A stretch of DNA of 64,000 bases. Origin: Methanomassiliicoccus sp. UBA345. Lineage in GTDB: Archaea; Thermoplasmatota; Thermoplasmata; Methanomassiliicoccales; Methanomassiliicoccaceae. Position numbers and translations under genes: made by a program. The stretch is taken from the NCBI GenBank assembly GCA_002504525.1, contig DATD01000026.1:82239-146238 (forward strand), written 5' to 3'. The notes beneath the pieces were generated by a model. That model saw nothing but the letters and a program-made list of their open reading frames with translations, was not told the DNA's origin and made no database searches. Below are positions 40,924-51,500 of the stretch, piece after piece; positions within the stretch are counted from its first letter, which is position 1, and each line of letters begins with the position of its first letter.

Positions 40924-41244
40924 ATGTCCGAGGAGCGCTACGTGACCCTGTCAGAGGTCAAGGAGCTATTGGAAGGATCGGCGGACCAGCGCGAGCTCGC
41001 CCCGGACCAGAAGCTGGCTCTTGACCATGCACAGAAGGTAGCAAAGCTCCCGGCCGAGAAGGCGAGGGAGCTGCAGGCCGAACTGGCCAAGCTGGGATTC
41101 GTCAGCGAGGCTCTCTGCGCCAAGATCGCCGACCTCCTGCCGACCCATACCGACGATATTCGTGTACTGTTCTCCAAGGAGAGAACGGTATTGGAGAAGA
41201 AGGATATCGAACAGATATTATCTACCGTGCAAAGCTATCGGTAG
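40924..41244 (+). CDS. rpoF: RNA polymerase subunit Rpo4/RpoF
   Basis: Forms, with Rpo7/RpoE, the stalk of archaeal RNA polymerase. The 106-residue protein has the Rpb4 pattern VTLSEVKELLEGSA, LALDHAQKVAKLPAEKAREL and the closing LEKKDIEQILSTVQSY. Preceded by GAGGTCAC close to the ATG. Part of the ribosome/polymerase operon. Confidence 0.95.
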   Translation: MSEERYVTLSEVKELLEGSADQRELAPDQKLALDHAQKVAKLPAEKARELQAELAKLGFVSEALCAKIADLLPTHTDDIRVLFSKERTVLEKKDIEQILSTVQSYR

Positions 41245-41260
41245 AAGCCGGGTTGATCAC

Positions 41261-41809
41261 ATGGAGGATTACGCGCTCGTATTAGACTACTTACCGCAGG
41301 GCTTGCCTACTGACAAGAGTTTTAAGAAGGAGCCGCTGGTTCTCGCGGTCGGAGACTCCGAGTTCAAGCTCTTCGAGCTGGTTCCCAAGTCTGACGCCAT
41401 CATCACGATCGGCGACAGAGTGTACATCGGTAAGGACCCGGAACTGCGCGATAAGATCATTCATGTGAAGAGGCGCATCGGCTATGAGGAGCTCACCGCG
41501 GCCGCCCAGGCCGAGCTGCCGTTCATACTCCTTGACATCGTCAACGCGGAGGAGGAGCGGTTCGTCAAGTTCTTCAACGAGGCCCAGTCCATCACCACCA
41601 GGTTCCACATGCTGGAACTGATTCCCGGTCTGGGAAAGAAGACCATGTGGGCCATCGTCGAGGAGAGGAAGAAGGGGCCGTTCCTCAACTATGCTGACAT
41701 CTCCAAGCGCGTGACCACGGTGAAGCAGCCGCAGAAGCTCATCGCCAAGCGCATCGAGGACGAGCTGGCTGATCCCAATCAGAAGTACCGTATATTCGTC
41801 TCGAGATGA
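41261..41809 (+). CDS. DUF655 RNA/DNA-binding protein
   Basis: A 182-residue archaeal protein of the DUF655/COG1491 family. The N-terminal half is OB-like (VLDYLPQGLPTD, DRVYIGKD), the C-terminal half has a helix-hairpin-helix (LELIPGLGKKTMWAIVEER) that should bind nucleic acid. Conserved between rpoF and ksgA across archaea, which suggests a role in rRNA or ribosome metabolism. The frame is open to 41162 inside rpoF; ATG 41261 gives the family start MEDYALVLDYLP. ATGA overlap with ksgA. Confidence 0.9.
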   Translation: MEDYALVLDYLPQGLPTDKSFKKEPLVLAVGDSEFKLFELVPKSDAIITIGDRVYIGKDPELRDKIIHVKRRIGYEELTAAAQAELPFILLDIVNAEEERFVKFFNEAQSITTRFHMLELIPGLGKKTMWAIVEERKKGPFLNYADISKRVTTVKQPQKLIAKRIEDELADPNQKYRIFVSR

Positions 41810-42609
41810 ATCCCTCAGAGATAGCGCGAGTCCTCGCCGAGATGGGAGCAGCGCCTGCCAAGAGCAGGGGCCAGAACTTTCTCGTCGACGATCGGGTCGC
41901 TGACCGCCAGATCGAGTACGCAGAGCTGTCGCAGCAGGATACCGTGCTGGAGGTCGGTCCCGGACTTGGCATGCTGACCGGCCGGCTGGCAGCAAGCGCC
42001 GGCAGGGTCATCGCCATCGAGACCGACGCCAAGCTGGCGTCCTACTTGAGAGGGCGCCTGCCGGAGAACGTGGAGCTGATAGAGGGTGACGCGCTCGAGG
42101 TGCCGTTCCCTCGCTTCGACCGCTTCGTGTCGAACCTTCCGTACTCGATCTCCTCGCCGATCATATTCAAACTGCTTGAACATAATTTTGAGAAGGGCGT
42201 GGTGATGCTCCAGAAGGAGTTCGCCGACCGCATGGTCGCCAAACCGAACACCGACGACTACTCCCGCCTCACCGTCAACGTGTTCTACCGGGCGGAATGC
42301 CGCATCCTGGAAACAGTGCCTCGGTCACGGTTCTGGCCCTCGCCCAAGGTGGATTCGGCCATCGTAGAGCTGGTGCCGAGGCCGTCGCCCTTCGCCGTCA
42401 ACGATGAGAAGCTGTTCTTCCGGCTGGTGGAGATGCTGTTCCAGAACCGCCGCAAGAAGATCGGTACGGTGCTGAAGATGCGATCCCTCGTCACGTCGGA
42501 GCAGAAGGCGCTGCTGCCGTACGTCGACCTTCGGGTCGAAGCGCTCTCGCCGGAACAGATCGGAGAGCTGACGGACCGGGTGTGGGAGCTAAGCGCAGGA
42601 CGACGATAA
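41806..42609 (+). CDS. ksgA: 16S rRNA dimethyladenosine transferase (KsgA/RsmA)
   Basis: Dimethylates two adjacent adenines in the 3' hairpin of 16S rRNA, a late ribosome-assembly step. The 267-residue protein has KSRGQNFLVDDRVADRQIEY, SAM motif I VLEVGPGLGMLTGRL, IAIETDAKL and the catalytic SNLPYSISSPI (NLPY). C-terminal helices include VEMLFQNRRKKIGTVLK. Coupled by ATGA to DUF655. Confidence 0.95.
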   Translation: MNPSEIARVLAEMGAAPAKSRGQNFLVDDRVADRQIEYAELSQQDTVLEVGPGLGMLTGRLAASAGRVIAIETDAKLASYLRGRLPENVELIEGDALEVPFPRFDRFVSNLPYSISSPIIFKLLEHNFEKGVVMLQKEFADRMVAKPNTDDYSRLTVNVFYRAECRILETVPRSRFWPSPKVDSAIVELVPRPSPFAVNDEKLFFRLVEMLFQNRRKKIGTVLKMRSLVTSEQKALLPYVDLRVEALSPEQIGELTDRVWELSAGRR

Positions 42610-42668
42610 GGAACGCCCGGGACGAAGGTGGAAATAGGCCGGGCGGGGATGTCCCATCGAGGCGAGAC

Positions 42669-43430
42669 ATGCTTACGATCAAGGAGATCGGAGAGCGGTT
42701 CGAGCGCTTCGCCCATCTGGAGCGCCGGCCGCTGTTCGTGCTGGGAGCCGACGAGATGCCCGGGGACGCCGTCCCCATGCCCAAGGTCGACCGGTGCGTT
42801 GCCAAGGCCCTCCTGATGGCCGCCACCGACCGCGCCGTGCCCCCGATGGCCATCGGCGAGGAGGTCCGGGCGGGCTGCTGCCCAGGAGGATTGACATGGC
42901 TCGGACTGGCGCCCATCGCCCCCAAGCTCCACTTCTTCATCTCCACCGGCACGCCGGACTTCCGCCACGGGGAGGCGGAGCATCTCAAGCACTCTCCCGA
43001 GGCCGCGGAGAGGTTCCTCCATGCTCCCGGGACCATGACCCCGCCGGGGCGGTACATCGTCATCGAGGCAGCGGACCAGGTGAAGGACGATGGCGCCGTC
43101 CGCTCCATCCTCGTCCTCGGCACCGCCGAGCAGGTGCGCAACCTCGGCGGACTGGTTCATTACCGTCAGGAGGACATCTTCCGCTCGGTGCTGATGCCCG
43201 GCGGCTCCGCCTGCGGCTCCATGATCTCGTACGCTGCGGGCATGACGTCCAACGCGCCTGCCGGCTCCGCCTTCGTAGGTCCTGTCGATCCTACCGGCAA
43301 TGCATGGTTCCCGCCGGATGCCATGAGCTTCGCCGCGCCGATCGAGCTCGCGAGGCAGATGGCCGAGGACATGCCCAGGTCGTTCCTGGGCCAGAGGCCA
43401 GACGTGGCCTTTCCCCGCCGGCCAGCATGA
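42669..43430 (+). CDS. DUF169 family protein
   Basis: A 253-residue soluble protein of the DUF169/COG2043 family, common in anaerobes and methanogens and without a proven function. Visible family features: the paired cysteines in EEVRAGCCPGGLTWLG, HFFISTGTPDFRHGEAEHLK, and MPGGSACGSMISYAAGMTSN. The frame reaches back to 42582 inside ksgA, but Met30 (ATG 42669, after GAGGCGAG) is the better start. Cysteine-rich sites may bind a metal or corrinoid-like cofactor; that is only a suggestion. Confidence 0.8.
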   Translation: MLTIKEIGERFERFAHLERRPLFVLGADEMPGDAVPMPKVDRCVAKALLMAATDRAVPPMAIGEEVRAGCCPGGLTWLGLAPIAPKLHFFISTGTPDFRHGEAEHLKHSPEAAERFLHAPGTMTPPGRYIVIEAADQVKDDGAVRSILVLGTAEQVRNLGGLVHYRQEDIFRSVLMPGGSACGSMISYAAGMTSNAPAGSAFVGPVDPTGNAWFPPDAMSFAAPIELARQMAEDMPRSFLGQRPDVAFPRRPA

Positions 43431-43609
43431 CGCGAAGCACCGTCCCTGATGCGGCCGAGCGCCGAACGGATGGCGTACCAGCCGCCGCGCCTTACCGCTC
43501 TTAGGGTGTCGTCAACCGTGCCCTGACCGATAACCATGGCTGGAAGAGGCCATCATGTCTGCAGTGCAATCCTATTTCTATAGCGGGGGCGTTCTGAAAG
43601 CGGATCGTA

Positions 43610-44800
43610 ATGCAGATCGGCATCGTCGGTAAGCCCAACGTGGGCAAGTCCACATTCTTCTGCTCCGCCACGCTGGCGACCGTGGAGATCGCTTCCTATC
43701 CGTTCACCACTATCAAGGCCAACCGGGGCGTCGCCTACGTGCGGGGCAAGTGCCCTCACGTCGAACTGGGAACGCAATGCGTGCCCCGCAACGCCGCCTG
43801 CGAGAACGGCACCCGCCTGATACCGGTGGAGCTGCTGGACGTGGCCGGCCTGGTGCCGGATGCCTGCCAGGGCCGCGGTCTGGGAAACCAGTTCCTGGAC
43901 GACCTGAGGCAGGCCGACGCTCTCATCCATGTTGTCGACGCATCCGGCTCCACGGACCTCGAAGGGAACGCCGTCCCGCCCGGCACCCATGACCCGGTCG
44001 AGGACATAGCGTTCCTGGAGCGGGAGATCGCCATGTGGATAAGGGGCATACTGGACCGCGGATGGGAGAGGAGCGCCCGCCAGTCCCACATGGAGGGGAA
44101 GGGCATCGAGCTGCTCATCCACGAACGGCTGACCGGTCTCGGCGTCACGCCGGCACACATCAACGCCGCCCTGCGAGAGGTCCAGCCGCCCGAGAACCCT
44201 CAGGCCTGGGACCCGGACACCATGTATCGCGTCTCCGACGCCATCAGGCGGCACGCGAAGCCGATGATGATCGCGCTGAACAAGGCGGACCGGGCGGACG
44301 ATGAGACCCTCAAGAGGCTGGCCGGCGCCACCGGCTCCATCGCGATCCCGACGTGCGCGGAGACGGAGCTGGCTCTCAAGAGAGCAGCCAAATCGAAGCT
44401 CATCGAGTACCTGCCCGGCGACGTCTCGTTCACGGTGCCGGACTCGTCAAGGCTGAACGCCGCGCAGACCAAAGCGATCGATCAGCTGAGGTCCAACGTG
44501 GAGCGGTTCGCGGGCACCGGCGTGCAGCAGTGCCTCGAGGCCGCGGCGTATCGGCTCCTGGACCAGATCGTCGTATACCCGGTGGAGGACGAGACCCGCA
44601 TGACCGACCACGATGGGAGGGTGCTGCCGGACGCGTTCCTGGTACCGAGGGGCACCACCGCGAAGGAGCTGGCATATAGGGTCCACACCGAACTGGGGGA
44701 AAATTTCATAAGGGCCATCAACGTGAGAACGCACCGGGTCGTGGGCAACGATTACGTGCTCCAGAACGACGACGTGATCACCATAGTGTCAAGGAAGTGA
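43610..44800 (+). CDS. YchF/Obg-related GTPase (ATPase) with TGS domain
   Basis: A 396-residue P-loop NTPase. It has Walker A GKPNVGKST (residues 7-15), SYPFTTIKANRGVAYVRG, the G3-like LLDVAGLVPDACQGRGLGNQ, the G4 motif NKAD and a C-terminal TGS domain (ELAYRVHTELGENFIRAINV, then VLQNDDVITIVSRK). Archaeal members of this COG0012 group interact with ribosomes. CTATTTCTATAG near 43568-43580 fits a leaderless ATG. The stop overlaps the polB GTG (GTGA). Confidence 0.9.
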   Translation: MQIGIVGKPNVGKSTFFCSATLATVEIASYPFTTIKANRGVAYVRGKCPHVELGTQCVPRNAACENGTRLIPVELLDVAGLVPDACQGRGLGNQFLDDLRQADALIHVVDASGSTDLEGNAVPPGTHDPVEDIAFLEREIAMWIRGILDRGWERSARQSHMEGKGIELLIHERLTGLGVTPAHINAALREVQPPENPQAWDPDTMYRVSDAIRRHAKPMMIALNKADRADDETLKRLAGATGSIAIPTCAETELALKRAAKSKLIEYLPGDVSFTVPDSSRLNAAQTKAIDQLRSNVERFAGTGVQQCLEAAAYRLLDQIVVYPVEDETRMTDHDGRVLPDAFLVPRGTTAKELAYRVHTELGENFIRAINVRTHRVVGNDYVLQNDDVITIVSRK

Positions 44801-47229
44801 GCCGAGTGGGGAAATGGAACGTCAGGCTGTTGAGCGCAACATACCGCCGATTGGACGGCGATCAGTTGTCCGTCGAGCTGTACGGCTCGACGGACGACGG
44901 CCGCTCCCTGGTGGCGAGATACGTCGGCTTCGAGCCGTACTTCCATGTGGTGGAGCCTGACGACGATACGGTGGAGACGCTTCGAAAGGACCCGGACGTG
45001 AGAAGGGTCGAAGCGATCGAGCTGTTCCATCGCGGCCGGCTGCTCAAGGCTGCCAAGGTCGTGGTCCGCTTCCCCTGGCTGGTCCCGGACTTCCGGACCC
45101 GCCTGCGCCGCCAGTACGAGGTGCTGGCCGCCGACATTCCGTTCCATCACCGGTTCATCTACGACAACGACCTGAACGCGTGCGTCCAGATCGTCGGGGA
45201 GGAGACAAAGGGCAACTACCGCACCGACCTGGTGGTGGACATCGCCAGCAAGGACGGCCGTCCGGACATCTCCAACCTGGAGCCGTTCAACCCGGACCTC
45301 AAGGTGCTGTCGTTCGACATCGAGAACAGCATCCGCGACGGGAACATCCTCACCATCTGCTACGTCATAAGGGAGAACGGCGCCCTCCGCGAGGGAGCGC
45401 CCCTCCATGGATCGGAGAAGGAGATCATCGATGCCTTCACCGCGGTCATACAGGACGAGGACCCCGACGTCATCACCGGGTACAACATAGACAACTATGA
45501 CATACCGACGGTGCTGGACCGGGCCAAGGTATGCGGCGCCGACCGGCCGCTGTGGGGAAGGGACCTCAGCGAGCCGCGGCGCACCGGCCAGCGTGGATGG
45601 AAGATCACAGGCCGGCTGGTGGTGGACGCCTGGTGGGCCGCCAAGATGGCCCTCCGGCCCAAGCAGGAGACACTCAACCACGTGGCCAAGCTGGCCCTGG
45701 GAGAGGAGAAGCTGGACGTCGACCCATCCAAGATGGACGAGGAGTGGGAGCGCGATTCCGGCAAGGTGATGAAGTACTGCATCAAGGACGCCGAGCTGGC
45801 GCTCAGGATCCTGGAGCACGTGGATTCGCTTCGCCGCACCATGGACCTGGCGGCGGTGTCCAAGCTTCCCATGGAGGACGTGCAGACCTCCGGCAACTCC
45901 ACGCTCATCGACTCCATCCTGATACGCAAGGCGGACCGCGTCCCGGCGCCGTTCGGCCCGGTGGGAGTGCCATTGACCTCCCGCCAGGATGACGATGAGG
46001 AAGAGGCCATCGAGGGCGGGTACGTGCACACCATCGAGCCGGGGCTGTACCACTGGGTCATCGTGCTGGACTTCAAGTCGATGTACCCGTCGCTCATCAT
46101 CAGCAAGAACATCTGCTTCACCACGCTGAGCGAGGACGGCGAGATCGTCTCTCCGAGCGGCGCGAGGTTCCTGAGCAAGGAGCGGCGGACCGGCCTGCTG
46201 CCCGGCATCCTGAGCGACCTGATGGCGCAGAGGGACGACATCAAGAAGAGGATGAAGGCCTCCGATAACGCTGATGAACGGCGGTACCTCAACGGTCTGC
46301 AGGAGGCGGTCAAGATCCTCATGAACGCCTTCTATGGCGTGTTCGCCTCATCGTTCTACCGGTTCACGGACCATAACATAGGCTCCGCCATCACCTCCTT
46401 TGCCAGAGAGACGGTCAAGACGCTGATCAAGCGGCTAGAGGAGAACGATGTGAGCGTCATCTACAGCGACACAGACAGTTTGTTCCTGCAGTCCCCGCAC
46501 AATGATCTGGAAGCGACCGTGGCGTTCGGCAAGGAGATTGCCGATCGGTTCACACGAGAGATCTCCCAGATGGAGTTCGAGAAGGTCTTCGAATCATTGT
46601 TCTCGCATGCTAAGAAGCGCTACGTGGGACGCTCCATATGGCCGACGCAGGGGATGATCGTCCGAGGCTACGAGATCAGGCGGACCGATTCCTTCGATTT
46701 GCAGAGCGAGCTGCTGACCGAGGTGTTCGAGATGATCCTGGACGGCAATCCGGAGGAGGGCGTCAGGGTAGCGAGGGAGACCGTGTCAAGAGCGCTCGAC
46801 TGCAAGGTGCCCGTCGAAGAGCTGGTGATCTCCCGCACGTGCAAGCCGTTCAGCGCCTACAAGGACCCGGACTCGCAAGCCAACGTGCAGACGGCCAAGA
46901 AGCTCATGGCCATGGGCTACGACTTCGTTCCTGGTATGAAGGTCTCGTGGATCGTGACCGATTCAAGGAAGACCCCGCAGGAAGTGGAGCCGTACGTGTC
47001 TGGGCGGCCGTTCGAGCACCGGCCCGACTGCCGCTACTATGCGGAGCGGATCGCGCAGACGGCGGCGCGCGCCACCGAGGTGTTCGGCTGGGGGGAGAAG
47101 GACCTCATGACCGGCTCCCAGCAGGCGACGCTGTTCGACAGCACGTTCGCCTCCCCCGAGGCGCCGAAGCCCAAGAAGAAGCAGGGGAAGAACCCAGGGC
47201 GGAAGCTCGACCTGCGCGATTTCATGTGA
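44797..47229 (+). CDS. polB: DNA polymerase, family B
   Basis: Replicative DNA polymerase with proofreading exonuclease, 810 residues. Exonuclease I motif Asp174-Ile-Glu176 in LSFDIENS; later exonuclease residues in TGYNIDNYDIPTVL and MKYCIKDAELALRI. Polymerase motif A DFKSMYPSLI (Asp425), motif B KILMNAFYGVFASS, motif C YSDTDS (Asp558, Asp560). The C-terminal QATLFDSTF is a possible PIP-box for PCNA. GTG start overlapping the preceding stop. No intein or split. Confidence 0.96.
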   Translation: MSRVGKWNVRLLSATYRRLDGDQLSVELYGSTDDGRSLVARYVGFEPYFHVVEPDDDTVETLRKDPDVRRVEAIELFHRGRLLKAAKVVVRFPWLVPDFRTRLRRQYEVLAADIPFHHRFIYDNDLNACVQIVGEETKGNYRTDLVVDIASKDGRPDISNLEPFNPDLKVLSFDIENSIRDGNILTICYVIRENGALREGAPLHGSEKEIIDAFTAVIQDEDPDVITGYNIDNYDIPTVLDRAKVCGADRPLWGRDLSEPRRTGQRGWKITGRLVVDAWWAAKMALRPKQETLNHVAKLALGEEKLDVDPSKMDEEWERDSGKVMKYCIKDAELALRILEHVDSLRRTMDLAAVSKLPMEDVQTSGNSTLIDSILIRKADRVPAPFGPVGVPLTSRQDDDEEEAIEGGYVHTIEPGLYHWVIVLDFKSMYPSLIISKNICFTTLSEDGEIVSPSGARFLSKERRTGLLPGILSDLMAQRDDIKKRMKASDNADERRYLNGLQEAVKILMNAFYGVFASSFYRFTDHNIGSAITSFARETVKTLIKRLEENDVSVIYSDTDSLFLQSPHNDLEATVAFGKEIADRFTREISQMEFEKVFESLFSHAKKRYVGRSIWPTQGMIVRGYEIRRTDSFDLQSELLTEVFEMILDGNPEEGVRVARETVSRALDCKVPVEELVISRTCKPFSAYKDPDSQANVQTAKKLMAMGYDFVPGMKVSWIVTDSRKTPQEVEPYVSGRPFEHRPDCRYYAERIAQTAARATEVFGWGEKDLMTGSQQATLFDSTFASPEAPKPKKKQGKNPGRKLDLRDFM

Positions 47230-47298
47230 CGCGAAACCTTCTTATCAACTTCCAAAGCCACATGGTTAGCTTTAATTGCCCGCCGGGACGTGCTAATC

Positions 47299-47718
47299 AT
47301 GGTGTCGGATCTGACAGGAAGACTGCAACTTATAGGGGAGTGGGCCGACGGCACGCTCGCGCTGAATGAGGAACGCCGCATGCTCGACATGAACATGCTC
47401 AACGAGATCATCCGCAGGAAGGTCAACGGGATCGACCTCCAACTGCTGCTGGTCGGCATGGTGGCCATCCTGGGCATCTTCCGGGAGGACGAGGACATGA
47501 TGTATGCCCTGGAGGTCTGCGTGCCCCTGTCCGCCGGCGACGGGGAGGAATGCGACCTCGACATGCTGGAACGAAAGACCTCAGCTCTGAAGGAGCTGAG
47601 GAACATGGGATTCTATCTGGTGGGGGAGAAGGGCGGCCTCGTTAAATGTTACAAAGAGGGAACGTTCGACTCGCTGGAGGCCGATCTCTCATCGATCGAG
47701 TCGGCCCTGGCGCGGTGA
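47299..47718 (+). CDS. Hypothetical protein (139 aa)
   Basis: A soluble acidic protein with helical character (LDMNMLNEIIRRKVNGIDLQ, LERKTSALKELRNMGFYLVG) and no recognised family. GCTTTAATTG (47268-47276) places a leaderless start at ATG 47299; the GTG at 47290 is the alternative. Lies between polB and rpl15e with its own promoter. Confidence 0.6.
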   Translation: MVSDLTGRLQLIGEWADGTLALNEERRMLDMNMLNEIIRRKVNGIDLQLLLVGMVAILGIFREDEDMMYALEVCVPLSAGDGEECDLDMLERKTSALKELRNMGFYLVGEKGGLVKCYKEGTFDSLEADLSSIESALAR

Positions 47719-47744
47719 GCCGGGACCGATGAGGCCGTGCTGTA

Positions 47745-47868
47745 AATTTTATATACGGTAGCGGCTTCTCATCAACTCCTAGTCACGAGAGCGTCTCTCG
47801 TCGGAGATGTGCCCGCCCTGGTGGTGGGTGAATCCATAAACGCCGCAAGGACGGCAAGGTGAACACAC
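47745..47868 (+). promoter_or_regulatory. Promoter and structured leader of rpl15e
   Basis: ATTTTATATAC (47745-47755) is a strong TATA box; initiation near 47780 leaves a leader of about 90 bases, long for this window. It can form CGAGAG-CGT-CTCTCG (about 47785-47799), a CCCGCC/GGTGGG pairing and GCCG-CAAGGA-CGGC just before AAGGTGAA. An autoregulatory binding site for L15e is possible but not proven. Confidence 0.5.
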
Positions 47869-48510
47869 ATGGCGAACGAAGTCGAGAACATTCCCGAGGA
47901 AGAGCAGAAGAGGCCCGTCAGCGGGAAGGACATGTACCACTACATATCGGAGGCGTGGAACACCCCCTCCGAGAGCTACGTAAAGCAGCTGCAGTGGGAG
48001 CGCCTCATACAGTGGCGCAAGGATGAGAATTACATAAGGGTCGAACACCCCACCCGCCTGGACCGTGCGAGGAAGCTTGGCTACAAGGCCAAGCAGGGCT
48101 TCGTCGTGGTTCGCGGCAGGGTCCGCAAGGGCTCGCTGCGCAAGAGGCAGATACGCAAGGGCCGCCGCGCCAAGCGCCGCGGTATCACCAAGCTCACCAC
48201 CGGCAAGAGCCTGCAGAGGATCGCCGAGGAGAGGTGCGCCAAGCGGTATCCCAACCTTGAGGTCCTGAACTCCTACTGGGTAGGACAGGACGGGCTCCAG
48301 GAGTGGTTCGAGATCATACTGGTCGACCCCCATCACCCCGTGATCAAGGCGGACAAGAACATCAACTGGATCTGTGCGAAGCAGCACAAGAACCGTGCCT
48401 TCCGCGGACTCACTGCCGCCGGCAAGGCCGGCCGCGGGCTGAAGTGGAAGGGCAAGGGTGCCGAGAAGGTCCGCCCCTCCATCAACGCCCACCACCGCCA
48501 GGGAAAGTAA
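47869..48510 (+). CDS. rpl15e: Ribosomal protein L15e with N-terminal extension
   Basis: Large-subunit protein of 213 residues. The L15e core begins at [17 protein letters not shown] and contains [40 protein letters not shown] and the closing [17 protein letters not shown]. Archaeal L15e is normally about 194 residues; here an acidic extension ([20 protein letters not shown]) precedes it. AAGGTGAA before ATG 47869 supports this start, though Met22 would give the usual N terminus. Confidence 0.95.
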   Translation: MANEVENIPEEEQKRPVSGKDMYHYISEAWNTPSESYVKQLQWERLIQWRKDENYIRVEHPTRLDRARKLGYKAKQGFVVVRGRVRKGSLRKRQIRKGRRAKRRGITKLTTGKSLQRIAEERCAKRYPNLEVLNSYWVGQDGLQEWFEIILVDPHHPVIKADKNINWICAKQHKNRAFRGLTAAGKAGRGLKWKGKGAEKVRPSINAHHRQGK

Positions 48511-48529
48511 ACCCCTTCCTCAATTCCCC

Positions 48530-48545
48530 TTTTTTACTTTTTTAT
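48530..48545 (+). terminator. Oligo-T terminator of rpl15e
   Basis: CCCC followed by TTTTTTACTTTTTTT begins 20 bases past the L15e stop: a typical archaeal T-tract terminator, abutting the end of the converging protease gene. Confidence 0.65.
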
Positions 48546-51500
48546 TCACTTTCTTCTGATGAGCACGAGCGCCGCAGCGATCACAGCGATGACGGCGACG
48601 GCGGCAAACATCAGGGGCGCATCATCCTGTGGCGGCACGGCCTCGGACGTCTGGACGATGAATGAGAACGAACGGTCGACCGCATTGCCGGCCGCGTCCT
48701 CGGCGTGAACAGAGATGCTGTGCTCGATGCCCTCGGCCATCGGAACGGCGGGGATGATCACCATCACGCCATGGTCCCAGACGACCGAATGATCGACGTC
48801 GAGGGAGCATGTGGCAGTATCGCGATCGACGTCCTCCGAGAACGTCAACCGAATGGTTCCGTTCACCTGTTCCATCGTCACCGCCGGAGGCTTCGTATCG
48901 ATCGTCACCGAGACGGATCGCTCGGCCGTCCGCCCGCTGGCGTCCCACGCCCGCGCCTCGATCAGGTGAGCGCCGTCATCGAGGCCCGTGAACACGTGGT
49001 GAGGCGCTGCCGAGATGTTATGCCATTCCCCTCCGTCGATGCGCACCTCGGCCCATGTCTCTTCCGGCCCGTCGAAGGAGCAGGTCACGTTGATGCTTGC
49101 CGAGGACAGCGTCCCGGCGGACGGAGCGATTATCTGTATGTCGGGGGCCGCGGCGGCCACGGTGAACTTGACCGTGCTAAGCGCTGAATTGCCCACGGCA
49201 TCCCTTGCCGTCACCCTAAGCTCGTACGTGCCGTCATCCAGACCGACGGGGAACGATATGCCCCCCGTGCCCTTGTAGGGGCCGTACGTCACACCGTTCA
49301 GGCGGACCGTGGTGCTGAGGCCTCCTGAGCCGATGTCGGATACCTTGATCGATATATCGACCATGGATGAGCCGAGAACGCCGGGGGCCGGGGAGACTAC
49401 ATTGATCGTTGGTCTTGTCAGGTCGATATTGAAGGACGATGATGCCTCGGCCTTGTTCCCCGCGGCATCATACGCTCTGACCGCCACGACATGCGTGCCA
49501 CCGCTCAGGCCAGTGAACGTTCTTTCCGTAGCCGGGCCGACGTCCTCGAAGGCACCGCTGTCCAGGCTGACCTCGTAACGGTCGATGCCCGACCCGCGGT
49601 CCTCACCGGCCCAGGCGACCTTGGCCGTTGAGGAACCGGTCCAGGCGCCCTTCGACGGAGAAGTGATGGACAGCTCAGGCGGAGTGGCGTCCGGGATGAA
49701 CACCTCGATCGGCGCGCTCCACGATCCGTTGCCGAGCTTGCACACCGCCCTGACGCGATACTCGTATGTCGCCGACTCCGACAGGCCGCTGTCGGTGAGG
49801 GCGCTCTGCCCCGAAGCGACGATGAAGTACGTCACCCCACCCGGCCCGGAGCGCTCCACCTCGTATCCGATCACTTCGATTACGGCATGTTCCGGCCGGC
49901 CCCAATCAAGGACCGCGGTGCTGCCGGAGATCTCGCACGAGAAAGAGGTAGGGGCGGAGGCCGGCGCGGCGCAGGGATATGCGTCGACAGCATTGCCGAG
50001 ACCGTATTCCGAGTCAGAGAACCCATCCCCATTCATGTCAACGGTCCAGTCGGACCAGTGATTGCCCTGTCCATCCTTGCTCCAAAATGAGCCGCCTAGG
50101 TCGCTGGCCTGAGAACGGGCACCATCGTTGCTGCCGGCGATGCCATTGTTCCTGAAGAACGCGTTGAGGTAGATGGACCAGCCGGATGAGCGCGCCACCA
50201 CGGCGTGGCCTCCGTTGCGGTCAAAGATGTTCCCGGCTACGGTCCCGCTGCCATCGATGTCGATGCCTATGCCATTGCCGGTGAACTCATTGCCTTCGAT
50301 CGCAACTTTGGAGGAGCGTTCGACCAGGATGCCGATCCCGTTGCCTGTAAAGGCATTGCCGCCGACCTGCACGTTCGTTGCGTTGAACAGATGCAATGCT
50401 GCTCCCTCCGCCCCACCGAGAGCGTTGTCGGCCAACCGGACGTGTAGGGTGGTGTTCCCAATGTACACAGGCCCTGAGCCGGACATGGCGAGCGATAGGT
50501 CCGTTATCTGGAACGGCGAGCTGGCGGTGCCGGAGCCGGACCATTCGAACCGCTCGGCCATATCGCGCAGCTCCTCGTCGTTGTTGATGCGCAGGAAGAA
50601 GTCCCTCCAAGAAAGAGCGTCCACCAGGCCGCTCCCGCCGCCGGCGCCTGAGCGCTGGTATGCCCAGCATACCTCGTGATTCCCTGCCGGGACCATGATG
50701 CTGTTCGATGACCATGAGGTGGTTCCGCTGATGGATTCGGACACGACGCCATCTATCGTTAACGACAGTGTGTCAGCGTACCCCATCGCATCGATCCTCC
50801 AGTTGAATGTCATAAGCCCGGGGCCGAACACGGACATCGACATCCACGACGTGCCCGACGCTATGTCACCGCTCTGCGCCGCGGTCGCGCCGACGGCCGA
50901 TCCGATCGAGGCTGCCGACCAGGCGGCTTTTCCTCCCGTGGCCAGGAACGCTCCCGGACGGTCCATGGCGACGTCCAGAGGCACCGCCTCGTACGGCGCC
51001 AGCGTCACCGACGCCGTCGCGGGACGGGCGGCGGACGAGCATGTGGCCGGAACGTTCGGGGACATGCCGGACACCCTGGACGGACGGCCGGGCATGTACC
51101 CATCGTAATGCTCCATTCGAAGCGAGGATATGGTGCACGGGCCGCCGACGGAAAGCTGGAACGGCTGTCCCAGGTATGCCTCCAGGTCGGTGACGTCCAG
51201 CAGCATGAAGGGCGGCATGAGGACATTGTCGGCGCTGTTGTACCTCGGCGATATGGCGGTCCCGGCGCTGACCTTGATGATGGCGTTCTGGAGAGGTGCC
51301 ACGTCGAAGTGCCACACCATCAGCGTGGACGGTTCGTAATCCTCCCGGTCCAGAACGTAGGTCGGGTGGAGCCTGTTCGCGGCACCGATCTCCTTGATGG
51401 CATCGTAGGTGAGCCAATAGAAACCGTCGTCCCCAAAGTCGGTGCCCCACGAGTTGACCACCTTGAACGCGCCGTTCTCGCCATCCTCCACTACGGAGTC

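Noticed and set aside
44752..46053. 433-codon frame opposite polB
   Set aside because: Mirror frame of a conserved polymerase gene; no promoter or family resemblance.
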